DNA of 64,000 bases, taken from contig CP126203.1 of the NCBI GenBank assembly GCA_030272155.1, positions 3,472,001 to 3,536,000 on the forward strand, given 5' to 3'. Below are positions 23,224-49,351 of this stretch, piece by piece; the first letter of the stretch is position 1; every line of letters starts with the position of its first letter. Origin of the DNA: Tetradesmus obliquus (taxonomy: Eukaryota > Chlorophyta > Chlorophyceae > Sphaeropleales > Scenedesmaceae). The notes under the pieces are model-generated. The model ran no database searches, was not told where the DNA came from, and saw nothing but the letters and a program-made list of their open reading frames with translations. The position numbers and the translations under genes were made by a program.

Positions 23224-23919
23224 CAGAGAGTACCAGTACGTCCATTTTGGGCACGTACTACGTATCGTACGTACGTAGTACGCGTACTTCTTGAGTACGT
23301 AGTGGGAGTACGTGGGCCGGTGCTGCAGCAGTGCACTAGGGCTTGCTGACCACTGTTGTAACAGCCCCACTGTAACCTGCTGCTCATAGAAGCGTGCCAA
23401 ACACATTGGCAGGTCTTCGTTTGCGGGTATTATGATTGATCGGTGCATGCGTTGGTGACAGGAACAGGCAAACGAGGCAAGCTGCCTTGCCCGGGCACCG
23501 ACAGTCTGAACCCAAGGTATCGATCTGTTTCACCGGGGCAGTAGCAAAAGTAATGCGCTTTATAGCAACACAGATACGATGTGCAGCATGATCATGCGTC
23601 ATGACGTATCTTGTCAGCCAGTCGCGACTTTGCAACTGACAGTGCAGTGCAGGCATGACCCCTGGCACCTGGGCCTTGTGACTGCTTAAACGTGGCCCTT
23701 AAGCGGTCTCAACGACAAAGCAGGTGTCAAACACATAGTTTAATGTAGTTTACAATGTTAAGAACAGTTTGTAAGCCTGCTACAGGCCAGCAGCACTTGC
23801 AGCAGCAGCCACAGCAGCAGCAGCGTACTGCCACTACGTACTGGCCCTGCCAAGGCCGCGTACTGCGTACTCGGAGTACGTATTACGTCCCGGACGTACT
23901 GACGTACTGGTACTCTCTG
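23224..23919. mobile_element. Non-autonomous hAT-type DNA transposon
   Basis: A 696-bp element bounded by perfect 19-bp terminal inverted repeats CAGAGAGTACCAGTACGTC (23224-23242 and, inverted, 23901-23919). A perfect 8-bp target duplication GTTTCAAG flanks it at 23216-23223 and 23920-23927. The 8-bp duplication and the CAGAG start are the signature of the hAT superfamily. Inside both ends are clusters of GTACGTA-like subterminal motifs, as used by hAT transposases. There is no transposase frame, so it depends on a transposase elsewhere. Perfect ends suggest recent movement. Confidence 0.92.
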
Positions 23920-24233
23920 GTTTCAAGTCCAACTCCGTCCCCCACCACCATTTCGATGGAACAGCAAGTTGCTTGACAAGCTTCAGCTCGCGCAGCTTGC
24001 TGCGCATAAGCTGCTTCGAGTATGCTCTTGCCACTGTGCCCGGTGAGTGGCTGGCAGCCTGCAGGCCCTGACAGTGCTGCTGCCGAACCGCCGCAGTCAC
24101 AGTCACAGTCCTGCACATGGCGTGCAGCTCATCTTGTTGAGTATCTGCTGCTGCCATGCGGCTGCGACGCAGCTGTGTGCTATACTGGTGCTGGCGTGGC
24201 TTGATTGGGCACCAGGCTGTGCCGTGTGCTGCG

Positions 24234-24996
24234 GCACAGGTAGGCTACCCACCCCCTGCTGCTGATGGCCTGCCTCTCTGCTTCCACGGGGTGAAGACCC
24301 CCTGCCAGCCCTGATGACTTTTACTTTGATCATATCTGGCTTTTTCGCCGGCTTTGGCATCTCCGCATTAGCTGCTCGACGCCTGGCAGTCGTGTGGCGC
24401 GTGTCGTGCCTGGCAGCCTGGCAGTGGCAGCTCAGGCCCCGCCGCCACCCTGAAAAGATAGCCCTTGCTCCCTGGAAGCCGTTGCGATGCTTACAGACGG
24501 CTGACACGTTGTGTATGCGAAGATTTTTCGGAAAAACAAAAAATAACAAATTTGCTGTCATACAACAAGCTTCTGCTTGAAGTGGCATCTCCTGCAGACT
24601 TCCCGACCACTCGAGCTGAGTGATATCCAGAAAGGCAAGGTCCTATGGCCAAATGGATAAGGCGTCGGTCTACGGAACCGAAGATTCCAGGTTCGACCCC
24701 TGGTAGGATCATTTTGTGTCCATGCAACTGGCAGCACACACTGCTGCTTTTGCCCCAGACACCCCCTGCCAGTGCCTGTGCCACCCAGCTGCTGCCCAGC
24801 ACACCAGACCCGACAGTCAGGCTGCAACACCAACACCAGCACCAGCCATGCGCACACACGGTGCCACTCTGCTGGGCCCCTGCCGCACGCAAACTGACAC
24901 GCTGGACACCAGTCATGCTGCTGCCCACCTGCAGCTCCTGCAAGCAAGCATGCTGCAAGGCGCTTCTGGCCACCAGCCCCTTCCAGCTACAACAGT
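24234..24996 (-). repeat. Inverted duplication, right arm (unsplit A+B)
   Basis: Read on the minus strand, this is the tRNA block (24996-24524) running without interruption into block B (24533-24234). The joint sits at GAAAAATCTTCGCATAC. It is therefore the pre-insertion state of the LINE target in the left arm. The inverted duplication must be older than the LINE array, or else the array was lost here without trace. Confidence 0.9.
24639..24711 (+). tRNA. tRNA-Arg (anticodon ACG), second copy
   Basis: Identical in sequence to the minus-strand gene at 11749-11821, with the same 73-nt cloverleaf and ACG anticodon. Flanks are also duplicated for about 500 bases, so the copy arose by segmental inverted duplication and not by retroposition. 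In eukaryotes A34 is normally edited to inosine, letting this tRNA read CGU, CGC and CGA. Confidence 0.95.
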
Positions 24997-25190
24997 GCAC
25001 AGGGGACTGCCGTTGTCAAGCTGCTGCGCTACCACTGCAATCATTGCAAACAGTAAAACAGCAATGACAACCCTCAACAGCATCTGGTCTGGAGGTTCGG
25101 TTTAAAAATTGGAGATCGTGATCAACTTTAGATTGGAGCGTTCTCATGTTACCAGAATGTCCGCGCCGCAACAAAGGCATGACACAGTGT

Positions 25191-26161
25191 CATAGTTGCA
25201 CTAAACGTTTCAATTGAAACGAAACGTTTCGTTTCTAAACGCGTTTAAAACGCCAGTGCCTTGACTGAAACGCTGCTGAAACGCTGCTGAAACGCCATGT
25301 CACAGTATGCACTGTAGAGGCATGTAGAGGCCAGGTACACCTATGCTTTGCCTTTTAAATGCTTTTATATCATTGTTGCCAGTCTTTATAGTCAATACTT
25401 GACCCCAGAACTGTGCCTGCCGGGCTTTGAGGGCTGTCAAGGTAGTTGACAGCAGTACGGCTATAACACTTGAACATACTTGGCGATTGTCGCGTGACAC
25501 ATCTTCACAAAGTCACGATGAATCAACGTGTCAGTGCGTGATCTACTGATTACACATGATATCGTGTGAGTGTGTTGATGGTCACGGACCACGTGCCGCG
25601 AGGCGCCTCGCGGTGGTGCCGGCACCACTGCACAGCAGCTGGAGGGCTGCTCGGCGTAAGAGGGATGAACTTCATCTGGCATCAGTGGAAGCTTTGGCAG
25701 CTGACAGGCGACTCCTGACATCCTCTCGGCACTTGCTGCAGGCCTTCACGCCCGAGCCGGTGCCGAGCAGGTGCGAAACGATCCTGCTGGCCCCACCACT
25801 GAAGGAGTGATCACAGTGTTTGCATATGACTTTGCTGTAGTTGTTTCTTTCCTCTAGCTTGTCAACATTCTGCCAGGCTATGGTAGCCTGATCAGTGGCC
25901 TTCTTGCCCATACTGGTGACTGATGGGACAACAAAAGGTGTTCAAACAACATCAACGATATAAAGTAAATGTTACGAATATCCCCGAGTACCTGAACGGG
26001 CCGCTAGGCCGAGTAACAAGGGGTTCTGCATTCAAACGCCTGAGCCCCACTAGAGCTGCCGTTTAGATACAGCGTTTCACACTGAAAGCGTTTAAAACGC
26101 GCGTTTTAAACGTTTCGTTTCGTTTCATAACCAGCCTGACCCCACGTTTAGTGCAACTATG
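25191..26161. mobile_element. hAT-like DNA transposon remnant with BED zinc-finger frame
   Basis: Inverted 17-bp ends CATAGTTGCACTAAACG (25191-25207; inverted at 26145-26161) enclose about 970 bp. Next to each end are dense GAAACGAAACG / CGTTTAAAACG motifs, some palindromic. CATGACAC occurs directly outside the right end (26162-26169) and five bases outside the left end (25178-25185), a possible 8-bp target duplication. Inside is a transposase-type BED finger on the minus strand. A full transposase would need far more room, so this is an internally deleted copy. Confidence 0.75.
25672..25911 (-). CDS. BED-type zinc finger fragment of a hAT transposase
   Basis: A 79-residue frame starting MGKKATDQ. 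It carries the pattern W(x)n-NYSKVICKHCDHSFSGGASRI-SHLLGTGSGVKACSKC. The CxxC, the GGASR..HL core and the following Cys are those of the BED/DUF659-type finger found at the N-terminus of hAT transposases. The frame ends soon after. The region further along the strand holds only short open frames and no recognisable DDE/dimerisation domain. It is most likely a relic exon, though a domesticated small DNA-binding protein cannot be excluded. Confidence 0.7.
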   Translation of the reverse strand: MGKKATDQATIAWQNVDKLEERNNYSKVICKHCDHSFSGGASRIVSHLLGTGSGVKACSKCREDVRSRLSAAKASTDAR

Positions 26162-26746
26162 CATGACACACCACCAACTTTGGGCAATGACAAGCACAAC
26201 CAAACAGAGCGCATGATGACTGCAGCAACTACGGGCAGATGATGGGCAAAAGCCGACACAACAGCCACCGCAACAGACAGACCATCTACAATTGTGTGCA
26301 TGGCCCAACTGTTGAAGGCCTGAGGTATACTGACATGGGTTCTGTACAGTACCCTGCAGCCGCCGCAGCGCTCCCACTGGCAGCGCAGAGCTGCATGCAA
26401 CACCCCTAGCGCTAGGCCGTCCTGTCACAGCTTGATGTTATGCCATAAAGCTGCTGCAAGTCTCTTGATATGAGAAGCCACAATGCAGATTGCCGCACTG
26501 CAATTTGTAAAGCTGCAGCAGCCCCAGCAGCTAAAAGTAATGCTTGATGCACAGCAGGGCATTTCCTGAGCACACGCAGCTCAACAATCAACAAATCAGC
26601 AGCTCAACGTGTGTAAACTGCTCATCTTTACAACGTCACACTGCCATGCTACAGCCGCAGCTTGCGCCAACCCTACTGAAAACAGTTGCTCAAAGTGATG
26701 ACTGTGAAAACCGCTCGAACCCTGCTAGCCTAAACCCTCACCCCTC
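26162..26746. other. Ca2+-ATPase 3' flank
   Basis: Contains a minus-strand TGTAA (TTACA at 26628-26632) about 115 bases past the Ca2+-ATPase stop, the best candidate poly(A) signal. The rest, to the hAT-like element, shows no gene. A CCTAAACCCT stretch lies near 26730. Confidence 0.5.
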
Positions 26747-42032
<15,286 letters not shown>

Positions 42033-43284
42033 GACCGCTTAGACCGTTATTCAGTAACGCCAAAACCGTTCATGTCAAGTTATACGCACGATCAGCCGAG
42101 CGAAGGGCAACGGCACGGCAGCGGACGAAAAGAAAGGGATGCGGTGTCCCGCAGGACAGCTTCTGCAGTGCTCAGCTTATCCACGTATCTACATTGAGTC
42201 AGCTGAACTTCCAGTCAAGTCGTGCGTCTCGTTGTTAATGGAGTTGCGAAGCACGTGGGCCTCAAGCCTGGCTTTGGGCATTGAAACTAAACTGCATTCA
42301 ACGTGCACTCGCAACATCATGTCACCACATTCGAGTTTTCATGTAAATAACTGCTAACAGAGACAGGGGGTGCCCTTGCGGTCCTACATATGCAGTGGTT
42401 ACAACTCTGGACTCTGGCAGTGCAGCAAGGCAAGATCCCATGTGTCACGGCAACTGTGCACCACAGCTATTATCATGAGCTGCGAAAAGGTGCACTAAGC
42501 AGCTACATCAATTGCATCGGTGTCAGCAACACCTGGGCGTCGTTGGCCATGCACCAAAGAATGTCACTGTCGCACTGCTGGCAGCACACAACAGCATCAC
42601 AGCAATCGCAAAAACACTGACATCCTAACACAGAGCTCAATGGCATACATCATCCCAGCCACGGTCCTGGCGCTGTAACAAAGGACGCATACTGCTAAGG
42701 CATGTCCGGCAGCAGTGCAAGCAAAGAGCGCAGAGGCTGTGCGGTCAACCCAAAGTTGACTGCGCAGTGCTTGCAGGAACATGCACCACAGCTGGCAGCT
42801 GACAAAACCGAGCTCTCAACAAAGGCCACTTCACCATGCTGCGTGTCCGCTGCCAGATAGAAATGCCAAAGCTGCATTGACTGCGGCTTGCATGCAGGGT
42901 ATTATATAGAAGTTTATCCTGCAAGCACTGATCACACATCGCAGTGGCGGCTACACCTCTTCGGTGTTTTGCTAATACGCAGAACTGCTGCACAAGAGCA
43001 ATTCATATCAGCTTTCAACAGCCAGCATGTTCCCGCTTGCGTCGAACCACCAGGACAGCGCCTCTCGCACGCTTGGTCAGCGCAGGCAACCAGAGCCGCC
43101 ACTCAATTCAAACACTCAACGCCATCCGGTCAAATGCCACGCTTCAAACGCTGCAGCAGCACCGCCATCCGCTCGTGCCCCACTAACATGACAGCAACTC
43201 CGCCATGGTATCCCGTCAAGTGCTTTGTAGATCTCAACTGCCGCATTCATATGACTGACCACAATATCAAATATTTAAACGCGC
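42033..43284. other. Ca2+-ATPase promoter and oxidase 3' flank
   Basis: About 1.25 kb without a recognisable coding exon. It should carry the Ca2+-ATPase promoter and the 3' UTR of the oxidase gene. A minus-strand TGTAA (TTACA at 42399-42403) is present but about 880 bases from the oxidase stop, so its role is doubtful. Confidence 0.4.
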
Positions 43285-46200
43285 TCAGGCCTTGAGTGTG
43301 ATCCAGCGAGCCTCCTTTGCAGGAAGGTCGTCATCCACCACCCACAGCATGTAGGGCCCAGGATTCAAAACCCTGTCATTTTTGGTCGGCATAACAACCT
43401 CCACCCAGCGCGGCCGCTCGTTGTCCTTGTTCCGCGCTGTAATCTTCAAAAATACGATGCGCTGCATCATGTTGAGGCTGTGCGTGTTGGCGCCTGGCGG
43501 GATCACTGAAACCTTGTTGACGAAACCCTTGCCAAAGGTTTCAAAGTTGATCTTGAGCTTGCCGCCGTATGGCACCGTGTTGCTGCTAATGGCTGTGATA
43601 ACGGGGCGGTTGGGGTTGAACGCATACGGCAGCTGCAGCAGCTCCGCGCGGTACTCTTGGTCAGGTGGCGCCTTGCCTCCCTGCAAGCATAACATGAAAC
43701 GAGTCATGACACCGCTCAACGCGACAGGCTGTGCAGTAACGACGGCAGGCGTTGTGCGAGCAGTTTGCACGGCCGCATGAGCTGTCAAACTTTTGTCTGG
43801 ATTTGCAGGAATGCCTGGCAGCATGCAATGCTGCCGCTTGAACGTTATATGTATTGCACATGCGCAGGGGTCGTGGTAAATGTTGATATGAAGCATCATG
43901 CTCACCGAGGCGCAGCTCTCAAAGCAGTCTGCCTGCTTCCCATGCGTCAGGCTGTGTTTGAAATATAAGCATTCAAGCAGCGTTTGAATTCCTACAAATC
44001 AGCGTGCTCACGAGGCACAGCTGTCCAGGCAGTCTGCCTGCTTTGCACGCATACAGTCGGTTCACACAACGTTCAAAACTTCAAATGCAAACAAACCAGT
44101 GTGCTCACCGAGGCGCAGCTGTCCAGGCAGTCTGCCTGCTCGCTGCCAGCCACCCAGATGTCTCCGCTGGCCAGCAGCAGCGCGTTGGAGTGGTAGTACC
44201 TGCAGCAGGGCAAGCGGCGCACACAGCGGTAAGTAACAGGGACAACAGGCAACGTGCTGGTGTGCTCAAGCGGCGTACCTCGTGATTCATTGTTGCACTG
44301 CTACAAGCACATAATGAATAACAGCACACATGCTTGATCAACAATAACAATGTGCCTAGCTTGTAAATGCTGCTGGTCGCCAGTCTGCTCATGCGCTGCC
44401 CGCGGCTCGGGGCATGCGGCGTGCATGCTGCTTACCAACCCTCGTACATGCAAACAACAACAACGCTGTTCACAGAAGAAGTAAAAGCTCACCTGTGGAT
44501 GCCGCTGGTCGCCAGTGTGCTGATGCGCTGCCCACTCGGCGCCTCCGGATCATACACAATCGCGGTATACGCCCCCTCCTTGGCCGTGCTGCCGCCATCA
44601 ATGCCACCGCCCGGCACACCGCGCTGCGCGCCGTTAAGCACCACAATCTTGCCATTCGGCAGCAGCACCGCATCCGCAAACACACGGGGGAAGGGCATCT
44701 CCTCGTACTTCTGGTTGCCACTCCAGACCCAATCCTTGGGCCAGTTTCCTTTCAGCGCCTCTGAAGCTTTGGGCAGGCGCATGCGGAAGATGGTCTTGGC
44801 TGCGGGGGCGTTGCAGACGCCCTTGCAGTCCATGCCCTTGCCCTGCAAAACAATGCAGAAATGGTGAATGTTAGGTGTTGAGGTTCAGGCATTCAACCTT
44901 GCTTTTTAGGTTTTGAGAATCAGGGCCTCAGAAGCTTTGGGCAGCCTCATGCGGAAGATGGTCTTGGCTGCGGGGGCGCTGCAGACGCCCTTGCAGTCCA
45001 TGCCCTTGCCCTGCAGAGCATTGCAGGTTCAAAAGTTGAAAAGTGTTGGGTCTTAAAGCTTCGCGCATGTGGTGGGTTGAGGTAAGCCGCATGCGGAAGA
45101 TGGTCTTGGCTGCGGGGGCATTGCACACGCCCTTGCAGTGCATGCCCTTGCCCTGCAAAGGATGGCAAAAAATAGAGAGATGAGTTTGAGGTTTTGAGGT
45201 TTAGGGCCTCTGAAGCTTTGGGCAGCCGCATGCGGAAGATGGTTTTGGCTGCGGGGGCGTTGCAGACGCCCTTGCAGTCCATGCCCTTGCCCTGCAGAAC
45301 AATACAGGAATGGTGAATGTTAGGTTTTGAGGTTCAAGGATTCAACCTTGATTTTTAACCTTGATTTTTAGATTTTGAGGTTCAGGGCCTCAGAAGCTTT
45401 GGGCAGCCGCATGCAGAAGATGGTTTTGGCTGCGGGGGCATTGCAGACGCCCTTGCAGTCCATGCCCTTGCCCTGCAAGGCGGAATGCAGAAAAGGTCAA
45501 AGGTTTCAAGTTTTGGGGTTGAGGGCATGTGGTGGGTCGAGGTAAGCCGCATGCGGAAGATGGTCTTGGCTGCGGGCGCGTTGCAGGCGCCCTTGCAGTG
45601 CATGCCCTTGCCCTGCAATGCAAGACGGAATGCAGAAAATGACAATAATTTCAGGTTTTGGGGTTAAGGGCATGTGGTAGGTTTAGGCATGGCTGCATGC
45701 AGAAGATTGTCTTGGTTGCGGGGGCGTTGCAGACGCCCTTGCAATCCATGCCCTTGCCCTGCGGGGTTGAGGAACAATATTTGGACAATCAGAGTAAGGC
45801 GCAGGGCATACAGGAGAAAGCATGCGTCCGATAAGCGCACCATGCATGTCAGGCTGGCCCACAGGGCATACAGCAGCAGCGCTTGCACTCCACGGCAATG
45901 CTTACGATCACCGACCTTTTGCAAACATCATGTTGAAGATGTGGGCCTTGTGTCGGGACTGTTAGTGGCATGGCAGGCTAACACACCGCAATGTAACAAC
46001 ATGACACGCACCTGTCCGCCAAGGATGGCCACCTCAAACTCGTAGCCCTTGGCAGGGCGCATACAGCATACATATCATATGTAACATATGCATGCCTCCT
46101 TGTTACATTGACCTGTCATCAACACAACTGCATACATGTCACCCACCTGCGTGCCTCCGCCAAAGATGGCCACCTCGAACTCGTAGCCCTTGGCTGGGCG

Positions 46201-49200
46201 CAGCGGCAGGATCACCGCGCTGCCCATGGCGCTGAAAGACGTGCACATGTTGTCGATGGGCAGGCCGGGCATGTTCCACATTGGGATGAAGTTGTTGTCG
46301 CTGGTGAAACGCACGATTTGGCCGGTACGACAGGTGTACATGAACAGGAACCAGTCGTCTGCATGTGGGTGATGCAGCGGGCAGAGCAGAGCAGGGTGTT
46401 GTTTTGGTGTACGATAGAATGATGTTTGAGGGTGACAGCGAGTACGTGTTGTTGCAGGTGTACATGAACAGGAACCAGTCGTCCGCACGGGTGGAACAGC
46501 GGCAGGGCAGTGCAGGGCAGTGTTGTGCATGAACAACAACCAGTAGTTCGATTTTTAAGAGGTGGTGGGATGTTATACAACGATGGAGCAGCGCAGGGTA
46601 CTGACTGGTTGCATACATGTACGATGTTTGACACATAGCTGTTACACTGTTGCTACGTTGTCACGTGACGCACCTGGCTTGGCTGGGTCCACACAGTTCA
46701 TGAAGAAGACCGCGGGGTACAGCTGGTGGCCAGCAGTGATGTTTGCTACATAACTGTTACATTAGTGCGCTGGTTTTGTGTGCTTGTTAGTTTGTCGATC
46801 CTCATCTGTTCTGTGTGGTGGCGCAGGCCGTTCGTGCTCCCATGTTTTCTTGGTGTTACAATTCAACAAGACGCACCTGGCTTGGCTGGGTCCACCCAGT
46901 TCATGAGGAAGACCGCGGGGTACAGCTGGTAGCCTGGGGTGATGTTGGTGAAAAAACTCTTGCCCAGGTCATAGCGCGACTTGCGCACCACGATGCTGCA
47001 ACGACAAAGTGACACAATGACATAACAATGTAACCTGGTTGGTGTTGGCAGGGGTGATGTTGGTGAAGAAGCGCGTGCCAAATCATAGCAAGATTTGCGC
47101 ACCGCAATGCGGCATGGGTGGTGGTGACGTTGAAGCAGCATGCAGCAGCAGTCAGGGGTTGCAGGGAACTGTGGCTGAAACACAACATGCAGCACCCTGT
47201 GATACGAGCTGCAGTGGCACACAGCGGCATGTTGAGGCCAAACCATGCTACAGATGTTGCCAGATCACTTGTACAGAAATCTCGAGTGCAATCGCATGTT
47301 CAATTACCAGGTACGGTAGGCTCACCTCTTTGACTTGTATTCAAACACATCAATGGAGGGCGCCGGCTTGCCGGTCTGCCTTGCAGGGTCGTCCAAGAAG
47401 CCGCTCACAATGATTACCCTGTCGTCAGGCAGGTTCACCTGCAGGCAGCGCAGCGCAGACAGACAAAAGGTCCATCACCAGCTGTTGCGTCAGATCAAAG
47501 CGGGAGAAAGACTCTCATATGTCTGCATCCAGTGAGCCGCTGGATTCATGATGATCACCCTGTCATCAGGCAGCCAAATTGTTTCATACAGCTGTCATGT
47601 CGCCCGATACAAAACACAAAAGGAAGTTCACGGCAAACTTCACACACATGGTTCATAGCAAACTTCACGCTCACCTGTGTTGGGTACCAGCGGTATTCTG
47701 ACAGCTTCACGCCCGGCAGTGTCTCCCACTTGTTGCTGCTCGGGTAAAAGATGCGCACCACGTCGCGCCCCTCCTTCATCCAATCGTAGCCAAAACCCAT
47801 GTCACCTCCAGCAGCAACCACGTTGCCATCCGACATCGTCTGGTGTCGAGGCATGTGTTGTTCGTTTGTGTGCAATGGAGGCGGCACAGTAAACGCATGA
47901 GCGGCGGCAGGAGTAGCATGACAGCAAGATCAGTCACTTCAAGAAGATGCTACTTTGGCAAACCTGAACCTGTGGCCCATACATGACAACTGCATCTCAC
48001 AGTGTGACCAGCACAGCAGAGCACTGCATTTTGGGACCCTCTCTCACCGTATGGCCTGCGCAGAACAGCGTCTCGTAGTTCGGCGTTACAACGTACGTCC
48101 CGCTCGTCACATCGTACACCGTAGACACATTGCCGCCAACGCCCGGCTCCGGCGTTGATTTGGGGCCACTCTTCGGCAGGTTGCGCCCGAACAGCAGCAC
48201 TTTGTAGGAGTACGGCAGCAGCACCGAGTGAATGGCCACCTGGCCGGTGCTGCTGCGGCCGTCTGTTGCAGGGGAAAAGGGCACATACAGATGCAGGTGG
48301 GAAGGTCAGGTGTTGTGTGGTTAGCTCAAGTATGGCAGCAGCACCAAATGGCTTGCCACCTGGCCGGTGCTGCTGTGGCCGTTTATTGCAGGGAAAAAGG
48401 AAGAAGTGCACACACAGAGAGGAACAGTAGGTGCCGGGTAAGGTTTGCTGTTGCTGTGCTGTCACCCATCATGCATCGCCTGCTGCTGCTGCTGCTGCTG
48501 GCTGTTGCTGGGTTACCACAAGCTGCTGGAGCGACCGATGCTGCCATTGCTGCTGCTGCTGCTGCTGCCTTGCATCTGCGGGCGCCGCTGCATGCAGCTG
48601 CTGCGGCACCTACACAAGCACATTAGCTGTTGAGCATGTGATACACAGCTGCTTCGGCCACTGCTTAGCCATCAACCCGCGCTTGCTGTGCGCCCTCCTG
48701 CTGCTGATACCATCTGCGGGTAGCTGAAACAGCGACCCCTCGTGTCACACTGCGCTGTCACATCAACGTTTGATCAGGCAAACCGTGCCCCCAAGAGCTC
48801 TGCAGTTGGCTTCAATAAATGCATGCCTGCTTCTGTCTGATGCAGCTGCAGCCATTGCCGCAGCCACTATGTTAGCCTCGTGCACTACTTCGCCAGCTAT
48901 GCCGCTGCCTCTGTCAATCATGCTAGACACTACAGCTGCTCACCACTGCACTCTGCTACTGCTGCTATATGCCATGTTACACTATGTGCCAGCTTGGTGA
49001 AATACGCCTCTTATGGTGGCACCAGGCTGCGGTGATTGCTGCTGCTGCTCCTGCTGCTGCAAGCCTCCTGCAGCACCCACCTGGCATGCTAGGGTTCTTG
49101 ATGACGGCATACCTCCCCTGCTGCTGATACATAGCCCATTTCTGCGCCTGCATTGCCAGCAGCTGTCTGCCGCTGCTGCTGCTGCTTGGGAGGTGAGGGT

Positions 49201-49351
49201 CCTCCAGAAGCTCTGCATTAAGTACTGTAGAGTTGCTGTGCAGGTCGAGTATGTACTGCTGTAGCTGCTCGTGTGAAAAGCTGTCGATGCTGATGCTTGC
49301 TGCTGCAAAGTGTGCTGTGCTGACGGCAAGTGCTAGCAGCAGCGGCAGCAT
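43285..49351 (-). CDS. Secreted copper-radical oxidase (glyoxal/galactose oxidase family)
   Basis: Nine exons, all GT..AG and in phase: 49351-49081, 48262-48048, 47839-47675, 47438-47326, 46995-46877, 46358-46147, 44842-44493, 44199-44109 and 43680-43285; 643 aa. An N-terminal signal peptide (MLPLLLALAVSTAHFAAAS) points to the secretory path. The body is a seven-bladed Kelch-type propeller, followed by the DUF1929 Early-set domain at about residues 540-643. Radical and copper ligands of the family are visible. The Cys of LFCAGH (158) and the Tyr of RWYPT (214) would form the Cys-Tyr cofactor. The axial Tyr and a His ligand are in YYHS (484-485), and the last His is in NTHSLN (579). Such enzymes oxidise aldehydes or primary alcohols with O2 and release H2O2; the substrate here is unknown. 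Start: the ATG at 49351 gives a clean signal peptide; an in-frame ATG at 49399 adds 16 residues. Confidence 0.9.
43905..44415 (-). repeat. Donor-side copies of oxidase exons 8 and 7
   Basis: Two copies of the end of exon 8 (EQADCLDSCAS plus GTGAGC donor) lie at about 43905-43940 and 44005-44042, downstream of the intact exon. At 44365-44415 the end of exon 7 (RISTLATSGIH) is repeated downstream of that exon. Confidence 0.82.
44920..45763 (-). repeat. Six acceptor-side copies of oxidase exon 7
   Basis: Units at about 45013-44925, 45154-45088, 45293-45205, 45475-45385, 45615-45547 and 45763-45700 repeat the CTGCAG acceptor and the first 20-30 codons of exon 7 (GKGMDCKGVCNAPAAKTIFR onward). Linkers share a GTTTTGAGGTTTAGGG-like sequence. 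All lie upstream of the intact exon starting at 44842. Two breakpoint classes alternate: units ending after KASEAL and units ending after FRMRL. Confidence 0.92.
46014..48385 (-). repeat. Scattered copies of oxidase exons 6, 5, 4 and 2
   Basis: Exon 6 has a donor-side copy at 46014-46063 and an acceptor-side copy at 46452-46500. Exon 5 has a donor-side copy at 46672-46735 and an acceptor-side copy at 47044-47115. Exon 4 has a short acceptor-side copy at 47546-47572. Exon 2 has an acceptor-side copy at 48335-48385. Each lies on the side expected from the polarity rule. Confidence 0.8.

Noticed and set aside
25178-25190. Firm 8-bp target duplication for the second hAT-like element
   Set aside because: CATGACAC is adjacent on the right but five bases away on the left, so the ends are not certain.
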